Part shown: positions 19,669 to 34,342 of the stretch, in pieces
Position numbering within the stretch: position 1 is the stretch's first letter
Layout: every line of letters starts with the position of its first letter
Source: Gibbula magus
Lineage: Eukaryota > Mollusca > Gastropoda > Trochida > Trochidae
Length of the DNA stretch: 64,000 bases
Reading direction: 5' to 3'
Assembly: GCA_936450465.1 (NCBI GenBank)
Contig: OW388290.1
Location: 25,409,457 to 25,473,456 of the forward strand
The notes under the pieces: model-generated
The model's input: only the letters and a program-made list of their open reading frames with translations
The model's database searches: none
Told to the model about the DNA's origin: nothing
Made by a program: the position numbers and the translations under genes

Positions 19669-22435
19669 TTTGCCTCTAATTATGAGGGAACAGGAGGTAG
19701 CCTTACACGAGAAACGACAGCTAATTATAATGGAACAATTGAAATGTGCATGCCAGAAGATTCAAGACACGAATGATCTAGTATATCAATGGATATGTAT
19801 AGCATGAATTTGCAAGTAATGAAAATAAAATATTGAATTTATCGCACCAAAATTGTTTTTTTCATAAAAAATGTGTTTTGTATATTGTACATGGGCATGT
19901 GGCTTTAAACTGAATAAACTATTTTTAAAATTAATAAATACGAGATATTTACCATGATTATAGCCATATATCGGTTTTTACGCAGCCCAAATGTATGTGT
20001 CAGAAGAACGGTGTTTAATTCCTTCGCATGGATACTTAATAAAATAGTTGGGTTCTTAGAAATGTTCTTAGCAGTTGTTTATTAAAAATATGATTTGAAA
20101 TTAAAAAACAGCATAACTGTTTACAACACAAAATCGTTGTGTTATATAGCAAACGGGGTAATAAAACAATAAACAATATTAGTAAAACATTTGAGATGTT
20201 AATAATATCTTTAAAAAGCTGTACTAATCATTATTGTGGAAATATGATGAATGTGGTATTCCTTTTGGGAGTTATTTGCCAAAACAAAGGATTCGGTTGA
20301 GTACGTTAAATTGCCAGGAACACATGTATATACATTTTGTATTGATGTTGACTAATAATTTATCTGAATTTATTAATCTGAAAAAACTGTTCATTGGTTA
20401 TCAAGAGAACAGCTAGTTGTATGTATGGCTGTGTTTTAATAAACAGTGCCCATTGGCATAGCTATAACCTTCTGACTTTGTGGTTTGTTCAACCTGCTAT
20501 CATCATGTTAAAATCCCAATGGTCATATTTGGTTAATGGTAACATCATCTTTCTTGCCATATTTAAGATATCGTATTCAATGTCCTAAATATTGTTAATT
20601 TGCTAAGAGCTGATATATTGTCAAAAACATTATATATTACTACATGAACTGGTTGAAATGTGTAAAGAAAAGTATTGGATGATGAACTTATTCGCCATCT
20701 ATCACTTTGGCATTCCACAGGACACTGGTGAACCATCAAAGTCCCCTTGAACAGTTATTATTGCGTGAACTTGTGACAGTAACAATTGAGGTTATCGCTT
20801 GATCTACTTATTATCTCTAAGCAATTCAAATATTGCTTGACAAAATATGATGTGTAACAGAAAGAGTTATAAGTACACATTTGAGAATGGGGGAATAGTG
20901 TTATTCTGCATGTAAATGAATACCACACTGTATTATCTGCACAAAATGTACTAAGAGACAGAGACGGGTAATCAGACCGTCAGTTTTGATTATTGTGGGA
21001 GCCATTTTCATATGCATTAAGCCTAATTGAGTGACTTTTGTCGGCCACTGGTACTCTGTAAATATGTACTTATTTTAAATTAAAGTAAATGTTATTGTTA
21101 GTGATCTGTATTTTAATGAATAATTCATTTGGAAACTGCTTCGTATGCTAATTTTATACTGTGGATGAAAGGATGAATATTATGACCTTGTCCTCTAGAA
21201 TGAATATAATGTATTAAAAATAAACTCGCCAAGACAAAACGTTGATAAAATAAGCAGGGTCGAAGCCTAAAGGACGATTCAAGTCTTCTTCCCGATTTAG
21301 CTTTTTTACATGGAAAAGCCTAAAAATCATATGAAGAAGTTTTTCTGCCAGTGGAATACTATATTTTCTCTGCAACTTAAAATCATCGTAACAGATTAAA
21401 TATTCGAATCAAAATTTGGTTTGCCGAGCTGTTTGCAGAACGATACATCAGAAACTTGCTAAACGATATTTACAAAAGTGTATTCGACCCTCGTACATGA
21501 GCTTCAGATGCATAAATCATTTCACGTTGTCTCAAAGAAACAATGTCATTTTTCGTCCTCCATATTTGACGTGGCTAATTGCTGGTAATGAATATCTGAC
21601 ACCGAGTCTGCAATGATATAATGCTTTACATGAGAAGAATACGGAAGTTAGAAGGAAAGCCAAATTGTATCAATTGTTTGCAGAACGCATGCTTCAATAC
21701 TGATGTACGTTTTCTATTGACTTCTTATATATGGAGATTGGCAAAAACGTTATAACATTCATATAAAACTATAAAGGTTAAAGATATATATTTCTTGATC
21801 GTTTTACCAACATCATACACAACTTCATAGGATGTTCATTGCCTAATCAGACCCAATTTGTATTTTAAATCACTTGTATATATTCCACGGCGGTATGCAA
21901 AACCAGTCAGGAGACACATGCCAAATAAAAGGTTAAGTAAAGGATAATCAAACTGTATTAATGGACTTGAGCAATAGTAAGCTGGCAGTCATGAAGATAA
22001 GTGATAAAGCAACAGTAGATAGCGGTACCAACGCAATTTACACTTGTTAAGCACGATCACTGACAACAGTAAACACAGTATATTCCTCATGTGTATTAAT
22101 CCCATATAAAGGTCAGGAAGTGGTATATTAACAAACAAAAAAAGGATAAATAATGGCCTGGAGAGTAAAGGGTCACCTCCATTCAGTTGGAAGGACTAAT
22201 GCTAATCATTTGTAGAGTGTGTATGTCATTATACAAATTTACAACATTGAAATTACTCATCGATTGTTTCAGTCAAACGTATATTTCAGACATTTTGAAA
22301 GTAGCAATAATGTGTAATGTGTGAACTTGGGGCAAAATTATTCTTGCGCATTACAGTCACTGACACCAGCCGTACTTTTGTGATGTTAGGATCACAACAA
22401 ACAATGAACCGGTCAACAAGGAATGTATGGCAACG
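19669..22435. other. AT-rich stretch with no feature seen
   Basis: No domain, RNA gene or repeat recognised. Open frames of 60-66 codons here have no recognisable motif. Confidence 0.5.
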
Positions 22436-22439
22436 TATT

Positions 22440-22572
22440 GTGACGTATATTCTTATTCCTGCACATACACGACGTTTCGGAGAATATCCGTACTCGTTCG
22501 TCTGATTAAGGAATAAGCATACACTCCATAATAGCGTATTTATTCACAATAAAGAAGTATCCAGAAAATAGT
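22440..22572 (-). repeat. degraded copy of the hammerhead-like element arm
   Basis: ACACGACGTTTCGGAGAATA then TCCGTACTCGTTCGTCTGAT, followed by CAATAAAGAAGTATCCAGAA, matches the plan of the arms at 14207-14915 (CGACGTTTCGG, stem, a CTGAT-like motif, ...AAGAAGTT.TATCCAGAAAA). The CTGATGA core is damaged. Confidence 0.5.
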
Positions 22573-24099
22573 GTGTTCCTATTCCATTTTTAAACGCCCC
22601 TCGCAGTCTTCATTGAAATATCATCCAGTTTTCAAATAAGAGCGTGATTCACTTAGTGGGTTAGAATTTGACTACAATTTTAATGTTTGTTCATTAATAT
22701 AATCTCTTCATCGAAAACTTATAATAGTGTCATGCAGCTGATGAAAATCAATCTTTGTTTTTCATTATGATTCGATTTATCCCCATAATCGTTCACATGA
22801 GAACAAGTTATGAAAGAATAGACAAGTCTTGTTAAATGAGTGTAAATGAAGAAATAATTCATTCGAAAGAAACAGACACATCCATTAATGGTCATTCAGC
22901 TTTAATAACAGCAGAAAAATTTTGTGCGATGAGTTTGAGCCATCTGGAAGCATAATAAAGCTTCTCTGCAGACTTCATTAAGCTTAATCACTTTCTGTTG
23001 TATCTTTGATATTCCCTGCAAGACTTAAAGTGAGTTTCCTTTAATCAGTTATTGTCCATTTAGAGGCCTTGGGTTACACATTTGTATGGATGAAAAGTTG
23101 AAATAATTCAACTTTCCCTAGTAAAATAAATGCCCTCCATTTATTACCTCATACCAATACAAAAACTCCCTTTGAGTGATTTTACAAATATGTACAACAT
23201 TTTCGTAAATCAATGTATCTGTTTTTTTACTCACAGACTCTAGAAATGTATATGAACATGAAGTATCAAACTTTGACATATTAACATTGGTTTGTTCAAC
23301 TCCGATGCCTCCAGATATAACCATAGTTTACATTAAAATGTGTTTACAATGTAATCAACAAGTAATACTACATCATGTGAATGATCCAGTGAAATATTAA
23401 TTATTAACTAATCAATTACAAGTTACGGCTTAGGCAAAGCTTTCGGACAAAGGCTCCAAGCTTATTGTGATAAGGCTTCTAATTAAGACCTCTTTCATTT
23501 CACATACCATGGGATGCACGAGTGTCAGACGCATGAACAAGTTTTTTCGGACAGACTTGTGAAGAAACACTTTTAGATTATCACATCGAAAACGTGAGAT
23601 ATTTGCAAATGAAAATCATACATATCTGAGGTGATTACTTTTCTTTTGCCTAGCAGTTTTTTATGTTTCAATTAGTTTTTGATAATCACACTCTTTCATG
23701 GATTACCATAGTTGGTCAGTCACCTGCAAAACCTGCACAATCCTTGAACACTCCCTGAACCGTTTAAGAAATGACGACAACATTCCTAAATGGAAAAACC
23801 TTGTCAGTGAGCAAGTAAACTATAATTGATTTACGACCGCGTCAGTAAACATGAACTGTCATTAACGTTGATATATTGTCATAGTTAATCAATTCATCCA
23901 TAAACACTTAAACCATTTCTCCAAAATCTAATGGAGGAAAGTGGAATATCGGTGTGCATATTATCAAAGCAAAGCAACGTTTCAGCTCTATAAAATACGT
24001 GCACTGTCGATCGATGATCAAGACCAACATCGTAAATATAATCAAACAATTAACTGCAACCACTTTGAGCCATTTGATAACGCGTCTCTTATTTAGGAT

Positions 24100-24100
<1 letters not shown>
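22573..24100. other. AT-rich stretch with no feature seen
   Basis: No repeat or coding signal recognised. Confidence 0.5.
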
Positions 24101-24104
<4 letters not shown>

Positions 24105-24143
<39 letters not shown>

Positions 24144-24198
24144 ATGTTGATGCTGATGATGATGATGATGATGATGATGCTGATGCTGATGCTGATGA
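24105..24198 (+). repeat. compound microsatellite (TGC)n(TGA)n
   Basis: Nine or ten TGC units are followed by mixed TGA and TGCTGA units. In one frame this reads as a poly-Ala then poly-Asp tract inside a 135-codon open frame (23954-24361). The residues around it have no recognisable domain, so the frame is treated as a repeat artefact. Confidence 0.85.
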
Positions 24199-27100
24199 GT
24201 ACGGAGATTTAACTAGCGATTTTCAGCGGAGCTGTTCTCTCACTCGTAGGTTTGCTATTTATTTTCGTATTTTATATCTAAAAAAGAAAAGTTTTAATAA
24301 AAGTTATAAAAAAGACAAATGTAGAGGCATAATGGTATTCAACTGTCTGACTATATTATAACGTTTTAAGTGTCCTTTCTCGTACATTCTTGATTGATAG
24401 ATGTGATATGTAAATCTAAGTGGCCTGTCACTGTGCTTTTAATGAACTATTGATTCCATCAATTCCATGAAAACCTCTTATAGGATTTCAATAATGGATA
24501 TTCTGGAAGTGGAAATTGTAAATAATGACGATACTTTCTGCATATGTACACGTTTTGTCGTTATAGATATATAGACTTATACACTTATAAATTATAGAAA
24601 GGCGAAGCTTGGAGTTGAATAAGGAAACATATCCTGCATTTCTGAAGTTATGTGGGACACACTTATTGATAAAATATATTGTGATATACACAAGATCTAA
24701 ATGATGCTATAACTTGATTAAATGAATTTTTGAAGCAAACAAAAAACTGCCTTTTGTACGCATGTACTCCAACGGTAGTTATAAACACGAGAATGAGTGT
24801 TCTGCAATCCAGGAACCACAATTGGCTTTTCAGAATTTCATGATTAATATATAGTGTTTACACATTATTATAAATACTCGCTTGACTTATGGAAATGAAT
24901 CATACGTACATGCAAAGAATTATCTATAAAAATTCTTACATTTACGATGCCAAAATTGTTCATTCAAACATATTTTAGATGAATGTTTATATTTGCACTG
25001 TAATACTTATCTGTAACATGTTATACATTGAAGTCCTAGATAGTGATGACAAGCCATTTGTTTACGCATTGATCATAAAATGATATTTAAAAAAAAACAC
25101 CCATTAGTTCAAAGTATTAAATTTTGGCTAAGTGTGCTAATGTCCTCAAGACATGTCATCTTGATTTAGTGCTTTTAGGCATGAAAGTATAACATTTTAT
25201 CATTACAGCAAAATCACCAAGTATAACAAACATATAATACACCTGCAATGATAACTTACCAAATAGTTCTGGATGTAGTTACTGTACACATCTCAGGTTA
25301 ACGACTTGTATCAATATATATCACACTAGTTTGTGAAGTGAATCTATTCCTGCTGCCTTTCAATATGGTGTCACGGTACAAAAGTTTATGTTCATAATTT
25401 ATTGCATGTGTTGTCGTCTTACATTAAAGAGGTTTGTGTGCATTCATGATAACCTTTGAGATGACATTCTGGTTTCTAATGATACAGCCCCAGACTCAGA
25501 CACCTTCATCAGAATAATCATTAGCATCTTGTGCTCTTCAATGTTGTAGGGAGTTACGCTGACGTTTAAGATGTTATCATGTAAGTTATGTCATGGTAGA
25601 TTAACATTCTGTTCCAAAATGAAGTTTGTACATTAAGTTCTTTACAGAACTTATAAGGGAGAAGGAAATACTACTTTTCACTGCAACTCATACACAACCT
25701 TTAACGATAACCACTCAATCCCTTAGCACACGTTAATCTTTCAAACTGTCTGTTACGAAAACAACTCACATAGCAAAGGTTTATTGGCCTACCTTTTCGT
25801 TGTTTCTTTCTTTATCTTTTCTTGTTGTTTGGTACAATCTTTTCAACATCATAGAATGTATCGTTACCTTCATCAGAGCTGAAAATGTACACTTACTAAA
25901 TCATAATTATGCAAAGCCAATAACATAAACACGTGTACATTATTCAACAAAAACTTAATTAACCACATGCTTACTTAACAATAATACAACAACATTATTT
26001 GTTATAGTATTTCGGCAAGGATTAAAACAAAAATGCACAATGACTTGAGATAACTTGGCGGGTTGCCCGTTATATAAAGTATATAAAACTGTGACGTTTA
26101 GGTATGTCCATGGTAAAACCTTAAATAGATGCTTATAAGGGACAGCAAGTTACATGTACATGTATATTATCCAATAAACAACATCCATGATATATTTCTA
26201 CATTACTTCATTCTTGGTCAATTATAACCTAAGATATGTATACACCACCCAGATATCGGTGTAAACTAATGTGTAACCAATATATACAGATGTAACAAAT
26301 AGATAATAATTTGACAGTACCTATGATTTAATGATTTTCATATCAACTTGTAAACGCTATTTATCATAACGTAAACACTGACTTGTTTTACATAATGCAC
26401 TTGAGAAACATAAATTTCCTTAAACAATACAAAAAAAGAAAAAAACAGGCTTGTTACACATACACATCCAACCTGGTTGTTTATTCTAGAGATGATTTTT
26501 CTTTGTTTTATGCTATATATAGAATTGTTTAAGTGATCCACTTTTGCCGGTTTAGATTCAACATCCCAATATGAATATGTAGACCTTAAATATTGGTGAC
26601 ATTGATTTAGAGAGTGGGGCGGAAGGAAAAGTATCATGGGATCATCAAAGAATATTTCTCCCCCCTTTCACGTACTCCATCTCATTCAAGTAAATCCATT
26701 TTCCCTCGGGACCAAGTGTTTATCTCTTATTGAACGGGATATTCCGCATGATCAATGACACTGAAAGCTGTTACCATTTCAATTACCTACAAATTTAATT
26801 ACCTGAAATCCTCTCCTTAAATATCCCCAGAGCTGAACATATACACATAGTAAACCTTATTTAGAGTCATTCACACAATAACTTGTGTAGAATGAAAATA
26901 ATATATGCACATATGTAGATCATGAAACACCACTAAAGTTACTTTGTAACATTATCCGCATATATACAGGGTGAAGTTCAATCAAGTGTACAGTCTTCAT
27001 AGTAAAACGGTTGATAAAAGAACAACAACACACATAGTTTTCTCCTACATGTTTAGATTTATTCTCCAGGCACAATGATTACATTATCTATACATCACGT

Positions 27101-30100
27101 TATTATGACGTCACAGTGCTGGACATGTCCAGAGAACTGTTGTTATTGTTGCACGCTATCTATTCAATGACGGACATCATAGTGCATCATAGACTCATTA
27201 GTTGAGATGTAAACTCTGTGTGCTGTTGATATTTTATCAACCGCTTTACTATATATACATACAATATCAAAGTTGATGAATAACTTCCTTATTGTTAGTC
27301 ACATTATCCTAGAAAGCTTTAGAACTATAACATATCACGTATCATACGTTGATGTCAGGGGCTGATAGATCCGTGAGCAAGAAACTCGTCACAATAGAGA
27401 ATCAGGACAAACTGAGTTTAAAATATTGGACATTCTGATGTGTCAATATCAACATGCCACGTCTTGATGCTGCCACAATGAACATGCAACAACTTTGCAA
27501 AACTGTAGATTCGAAAGTCCCAATGTTCTGTTTCCAGAAGCCTTAACGATTGCCAGAGCACAATCTCATCGCTACAACCAATCAGACACAACAAATAACC
27601 TTCACTATTCAGAAAACGAAGAGTCGCACCACCAACACCTTGCCTCAGGTTGTAGACATCTCACACAGACAATCATCTCTACTAAACGGATACGCAAATT
27701 TATGCATTCAAATTACGGGTTTGCAAATACAAAGAAAATTGGGTTTTGCAATTCTTTTTGTAAATAGTATATATTGCATTTAAAAATGTCTGTTTTCTAT
27801 AGCATTTTCTGTTTGCCAATTCAAGTATCGATTCACATGACTCTTCGCTCTTTCATTATGACTTCCAGAATGATAATTGTTTTGTTTCAAGAAGCGAAGA
27901 ACGAATGATCGAGGAGAAGTCAAGTAGCTTGAATTGAGATCGCCTTATTCCAATCACTTGAGAGGCTTTTCAGAAGAACGGAAATCAGATATTCCACAAG
28001 GAGAAGTTTATAAAGCTTCGTTGTGCATCTTTAAGATCTTATATATTGTTTTTGCAAGAACACCCATGCAACTCACCTTGTTATATAACAATTATCCATT
28101 TACGGTTCATATTATACAGTGAAATGTTTAATTAATAGTCTATTCATCCGTTCTGATAATCCTGGATTCTAAACTTTATTTTGTTACCATTGTATATGTA
28201 TTTTCAAAACTCATGATGACCTTTATACGCCTACGAAACTTTATCTAATGGCTACAGATGTTCGCTTCCAGCTGTAACTGGAGGAAGTATACGTTTTCAC
28301 AGAAAGAATGCATACTTGCCTATCTTAGAAATGCCAATATGAGTGGGTCTTCTTAATAACTTTTTGAAGATAATTTAAGGAATGTAATGTATGTATGCAT
28401 TCAGTGTTTGGTTACTTTCACATTTTAATCAACTTGATTATCTGTCAAGGACGTGTGTCCGATTTTGATATGCAATAAGTGAGTTTATTTTGGTTTCACC
28501 GTGTGCAGACGCTTAGCAATGTGTAGCAGGGAGAAACATCTGCTTGGAATTGTCTGTAACGCAGTCTCAGCAAAATGTATTTTAGCATATTGCATGCTGC
28601 TCTATTGTATTCCACAAGAAAATTATTTCATACGATTGACATAAACGTGACAGAAATATAATGGATTGAGCACTAAGAAATTGGGTTTCTTGAAAAGATA
28701 CCTGATTGTGCCACATTTTTATCGTTTTTATCAAGTTAGGGTCATACTAAATAATAATTTAATATAGTGTATATTAAGTTTTTCAGATAAATATCCTAAT
28801 AATTCTCAACGGCAAAAATATCTGCAAATAGTACTTATCATAAAGAATATCTATGTTTTTTTAACTAAGATGAAGATGAAGACCTGACAATTCTTATCAA
28901 AATAAAGGCTTTATCATATGAAACATCCATTAGTTAAAAAAGGGTCGCCAGAAAAATATTTTAGAGGTCACTTCACATTGGTAAAACAATGGCCATTAAA
29001 ATCGACATTGGTTCTAACACTGACACGCTGATATTGAAATAATTGGTGACAGAAGGATCAGTTTCTCAACCTTTGCCTAATATATACATTAAGTTTTCTC
29101 TACTTTAAACTGCTCAAGCGCATTGAACAATCTGTCACTAATCCAATGGTGACACTAACTAAAAATCCAAAACATCAGTCAAAGTATGTTTGTGTTATAT
29201 ATAACTTGTTCAAATCGGTTATGGTTCTGATATTGCACTCGCAGAATGTGAAGCTATTTGGTACTGAAGGATGACATACCAAACACGAAATGTCATGAAG
29301 GTTTGAAATGTCATGAATATAATTGATTTAGCAATTGTGTTGTTTCAGACTCTGTGTCTAAGTGACATTTAAGATTCATTGAAACAAAAACGATCGTCCT
29401 GTGCACAAGTTGACTTTAGGCTCCACATGTCCTTCTGACTTCCAAAATGATAATTATTTATGACAAGAGCTAAAGAAATGAGCAATGACGTGGAGACAGT
29501 TGAAATATAAAAACATCATTAGATTGCAAGTTATAAACAGAAGAGATTAATCGTTTTTGTAGTTATGATTTCGTCCAGTCATTGCATTTCGTAAAGTAAT
29601 CAAAGAAAATGACGATATTTTCTTTCTTCTTTTTATAGATGAAATAAATCATCTTATTTAGAAAAAAACTCACGGCCGACGGACATAACGTAGGTTGATA
29701 GGTTGTACATGTGTGGAATGTTAATACAGATTCAGTTCACAACTCCTTTTATTATATTGTATTCAATAACATTATTTTAAAAATCGGTTTTCAGTTTTTA
29801 TACATCATATCACATCATACACATCACATCATGTTTTATCAAATGTAGTGTGCATGTTTAATTGTGATAACGTTATGCTTGTTCTTTCAACATATAAATA
29901 ATCTAATACAATTGTCGTATCACTTTTCCGCAATTCTTCTTTCTTTTTGACCAATCAGTATTCGTATTTATCTCACACCAATTCTAAACGTGTCTTGTGC
30001 AAACTAGCTTATTACATACATTTCATGTTCACAAAGCTTAAACCAATAAAGTGATGTGTTTTCGTCATTTAGAATATTCAGGTTTGTATATTATCAATGA

Positions 30101-30177
30101 TTTGCATATTTCCGAGTACATCCTTACCATTTGGTACTTGGTACCATTACATACTGGTGGTTGATTTTTCAGAAGAC
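24199..30177. other. long AT-rich stretch with no gene recognised
   Basis: Only short unconvincing frames occur. An exact TGACGTCA lies at 27116-27123. A weakly similar TGACTTCCA.AATGATAATT segment recurs at about 27862 and 29438. Nothing else is supportable. Confidence 0.45.
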
Positions 30178-30208
30178 ATAATGATGATGATGATGATGAT
30201 AATGATGT
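30178..30208 (+). repeat. (ATG)n microsatellite
   Basis: Seven ATG/GAT units with one interruption (GATAATGATG). Confidence 0.9.
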
Positions 30209-30324
30209 TGAATTGATGCACTGGACCCCCTTTGACAGAAAGTAATACATGACTCAATAAAAACAATTATAACATATGTGTTCTGAATATCTTTATGAGA
30301 TAAGTTTGGTTATTTGAAAAAAGT

Positions 30325-31120
30325 GTTGTGTAACCAGTTGAATGTTAGTCAACGAGTGTTGTGTAACCAAAACAATTTATTCAACGATAGTGACGTCATA
30401 TGCCGTACTACTTTCGCCATCAGCTGATCGAATACAGCCGAATCCTCTCGCCAATTCAGTTTTTTAATTCATTATATCTTTTTCCTGTACGTATGTTTTG
30501 CTACTTATCAACTTGCATCATAGCAAAAATAGATGTGCAAAATGAAAAATAGAAATTTCGTGTTCCGATCTCGTATATTTTATAATTAAATCACAATAAT
30601 ATTTTGCTTTAATTTAGTTTAGGAAGAGTTATCTTCCTTTTGCTTACAACGACCGTGTTTTTGTCAACACGAATTCCGTGTTTTAGGAGTAAAAGCAGAT
30701 AGTTGATTGTGTTTCGAATCGCCATACATACCCAGTTTTTGATTTGATCAACGTCCAGATTTCCGTTCAAAATAAAAAGCTTGCATGTTGAAACGTTCAG
30801 CAAGGACGGTTGTATGAAAACAGCCGGTCAAGGAAATACGACCTCTGTCGACGTCAAAAGCGTCAGTATTTACTGTTAAAGTGCTTCCTGATATCTTGAT
30901 TTAGGACATTGATGACGACAAACATTGTAATGATAATTGTCTAAATGTGATAATTTATGTAGATGCGAACGAGAGCGTAACGGATAACGGAACTATATGT
31001 TTACTGCATTACGGCTTGACGCCACCGATATTAATTACCCAGTATTTGTATAATAACGCGGTAATGTCGCGCTATAGTAGTTTGATGCTTGTCTCAAATA
31101 AATAAGGAGTTCCATATGTA
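30325..31120. other. unassigned DNA with a short direct repeat
   Basis: AGTGTTGTGTAACCA occurs twice near the start (about 30326 and 30355), followed by a TGACGTCA at 30391-30398. The rest shows no recognisable coding or repeat structure. Confidence 0.4.
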
Positions 31121-31122
31121 AT

Positions 31123-31226
31123 AGATTACAAAACTCGTGAGTGTTGAATATCGTTAATAATCACAACATTTAAAAATATTGAGTTGGAATATTTTCGATA
31201 TTCAACACTCACTCGTTATGTAATCT
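31123..31226. repeat. 104 bp foldback element
   Basis: Arm 31123-31153 (AGATTACAAAACTCGTGAGT then GTTGAATATCG) is the inverted copy of 31196-31226, with three mismatches and a 42-base AT-rich spacer. MITE-like. Confidence 0.8.
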
Positions 31227-32350
31227 CTATTAATACCTAACCTGTCAAAACCAATCGTGTTGTCAACATACATAGACACAAATTGTTACCAGTTGTTAAC
31301 GATCGCAAACGCTGGTGTAAAAATGCTCACAATGTACGCATTAACACATCACTCTGAGCAAAACACAACGACTATCTTATTGACTTTAAATTTGCTCTTG
31401 GGAGCAACACATGAAAGCACTTTAAATATCTCGTTTAATTGACAGCGTAAAGTAACAAAAAGGATGTCGTTTATAAATCATACAGCCGATCTCAAAGTTT
31501 CCCAATGGAATGTCAAGGTTTAATATTTTAAAAATATCGACATTATTGCTGTCTTGGGTGAAACATTTTGAAACCAATAACATGTTTGTCATGAAACAGA
31601 GCCTTAAATTGCTTTTACACAGACAGCTGAATTAAATTTTGCATTACATTGTCTCTGGCTTTACCTTTTGGAAAGTTGAAACTGTTTATTTTACAATTCA
31701 ATAGAAATACGACTTTTATTTGATTGGCAATATGCACATGTATTTGACTTGATGATAAACTCTTTTGTATTTTAAGCACACAAGTCATCGTAATGAACAC
31801 TGAAGTGGATGCAAACACGTCAAGTAATATCAATTATACTAGCTACTATTGATTTATGATCGTATTGTATCAATCGATTTTAAATCCAAGTTGTATTTCT
31901 CTATATCGATTGTGTTCGAGTGTTGATTCGTTTATTGTTATACTAATTTTGTACGGATGCCAGTCCATCCAGACATGAAAAACAACAATTTTGTTCTGAT
32001 TGTCCTGACTATAGCCGACTTATTCTATTGATCACATGTTACATTTGATAAAGACGTTGACAAAGTTATGTTCTATGAATTTGACAAAAATGTTTGAAAC
32101 CATGTCTGAAGTTACAGATATGAAAAGGTGGTAGATGGAAAGTTTATGGTTAATATTCAGACGAAACTATATGACAATGCACATGAGTAACTTTCACATT
32201 AAGATCATTTCAAATTTACCTTTTTAAAACTCTGCATCCAAGGTCTATGTGGAATTGTGTGAAAGAAATAACTGCTCTGTATCGTGAACTTGCTTCTGCT
32301 CTATAAGCGGACATTTATAAATCAATGAATGGAGTATTCATTACTTGCGC
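31227..32350. other. AT-rich stretch with no feature seen
   Basis: No motif in the short frames here and no repeat recognised. Confidence 0.45.
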
Positions 32351-32351
32351 C

Positions 32352-32450
32352 GATAGCATCTTAGAGGAGACTTAAAGGGAAATTGTTTCCAAGGAGAATT
32401 AGATTATTGACATGAGACACGCCATTTAAGAACATAGCTCGGGGGCGGAG
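32352..32450 (+). repeat. recurring ~95 bp conserved block, copy 1
   Basis: GATAGCATCTTAGAGGAGAC, then GGAGAATTAGATTATTGACA, TGAGACACGCCATTTAAGAA and CATAGCTCGGGGGCGG. Matches blocks at 38690, 44600 and, more weakly, 56390. No open frame is shared by all copies. Confidence 0.7.
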
Positions 32451-34342
32451 GTTTGCAGCGATGAGAACTCAGGGATGAGTTTATCGTTGAAAATTGGAAA
32501 TGAACTCCTTTTGGTGAATTTGTCTTGAATTATATCAACTAAATCTATATTGAGAAGATAAACATATCTTTAAAGAAACGGTTTACAGCAGATAGAATGC
32601 TTTAAGTATTTCGTATTTAAACTGTCTGATAATGACAAATCTGGAAAGATGCTTTTTTAATTTAAAAGTTGTTAAGGAAAATGTTATCTGAAGCAACAAT
32701 AATTGGACATAGTGTCACAGTGATTTGATAGAAGCTTTAATCAATTTGGATTTAGATTTATATCACGAGTGGTATTAAAATCTTAACGTTTGTTTTAATA
32801 ATACAAACATTGAACCAGAATGACCAAACTTTATTTTCCTTATTCCTAATCTTTGCTCATATGTACATGTGAACAATAATCGGATGACATTTACAAAAGT
32901 TTTTAATTATAACACTTTCTTGCTTATAAACATTGTATAGTTGTGATCATATTATTCATGACACTTTGTACTTGCAAATGTCAAACACAATGAAGAAAAT
33001 TCCAGAGTTGGGAATACTGCAAACTACAAAACGAAAATTTGTTAGATTTCTATGCATATCAATAAGTATTTCAAATGTAATATTATAAAATGTGTAATAA
33101 ATCAAAACATACTTTAGCACAGAGAGACGGCGATCAAGTCATTTGAGTCAACCTAGGAAATTGTCCTTCCATCGATCTCATCCGACTATAGCTAAATATT
33201 AAGAACATAAACTTTGGCAAATACCTCGCCGTGCCGCGCATAAGGAATGACTAGCTCAAACTCAGCATGTACATTAGTATTTTCTATTTGAAAAGCGTAT
33301 GTGTTATTGGTCTGTGACCTAAATTACTGAATAAATAAATGTGTCTGTATAAGTGCTGTAAATGAGTTATTAATTGTCATTTAATATAATTGTGATATAA
33401 TTAGACATCAAGTAGTTATTTCAATTGACAACAATACGAAAAAACTAATTGATACACTTTGGGTAATAATGATAGGACGTTTATGAGAAAAACATAATTC
33501 AGATTCATTCACAATTTGGCCTTTGGCGTCGCTTGTCTCTCTGACTTGGAAGCATGTAATTGTTTTGTGACATAATATGGAGACTGGATGACTGACAAAT
33601 AGTCAGGTTACTGGGCTTTATGTCATGTGTGTGTGTCATATACCATATCCTATGACACACAATATCCCAGCTGATATTCATCCCAGCTATGTTTCTATCA
33701 TTTTGTTCTAATCGGAATATTCGATTATGGCAATGGTGACATCAAAGAGCTTTATAAGAGATGTAATTGATGCCTCAAATTGAAAAGTCTTTTTTTCTAA
33801 TCTGTGTGTTATATCTGTAGTTATGCGATTTTAGTTATATTGAGTTAACGTGGACATTTTGTCACTTGAACGTGAGTACAAGCTGAAACATATAATCACG
33901 CTAGGTAAAATTCCATATTTATATTATATTACATATCCCGATGTAACTTTGTCGGAATGGCATGTAGTATATATAGAACATATAGTATATATATTTTTTT
34001 CGATGTGGGTAGCGGATACCTTCATAATACGTATGCTTTTAGTTCTGAAATTGCCAAACAGGAATGAAACCATGGCGGAAGTATACACTAGTTCTACATC
34101 GCCGGACTGAACAACTGATTCGATCTTGTTGGCGAGTTATGACACACAACACATACATGGGCCAAAATGAAGGGGGGATTTTTTTGGCATGCATGACTCT
34201 AATTAACCCTCACATATATAATTAGGAGGGGTTGTTGTACAACGAAATGTAGTTTCCTTCGTCGGCGATTATCTCACAGTGGATGTCTTCGTATAATCAA
34301 TAAAATCAATCACAAAGAAACTATGTTTATATACTGAATTAA
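32451..34342. other. AT-rich stretch with no feature seen
   Basis: No repeat or coding signal. An 86-codon frame at 33850-34110 has no recognisable motif. Confidence 0.45.

Noticed and set aside
23954..24361. 135-residue protein with poly-Ala and poly-Asp tracts
   Set aside because: The tracts are a (TGC)n(TGA)n microsatellite. Flanking residues have no domain and no splice support.
27495..27783. Two overlapping plus frames of 90 and 77 codons
   Set aside because: Different frames of the same DNA with no motif in either and no splice or poly(A) context.
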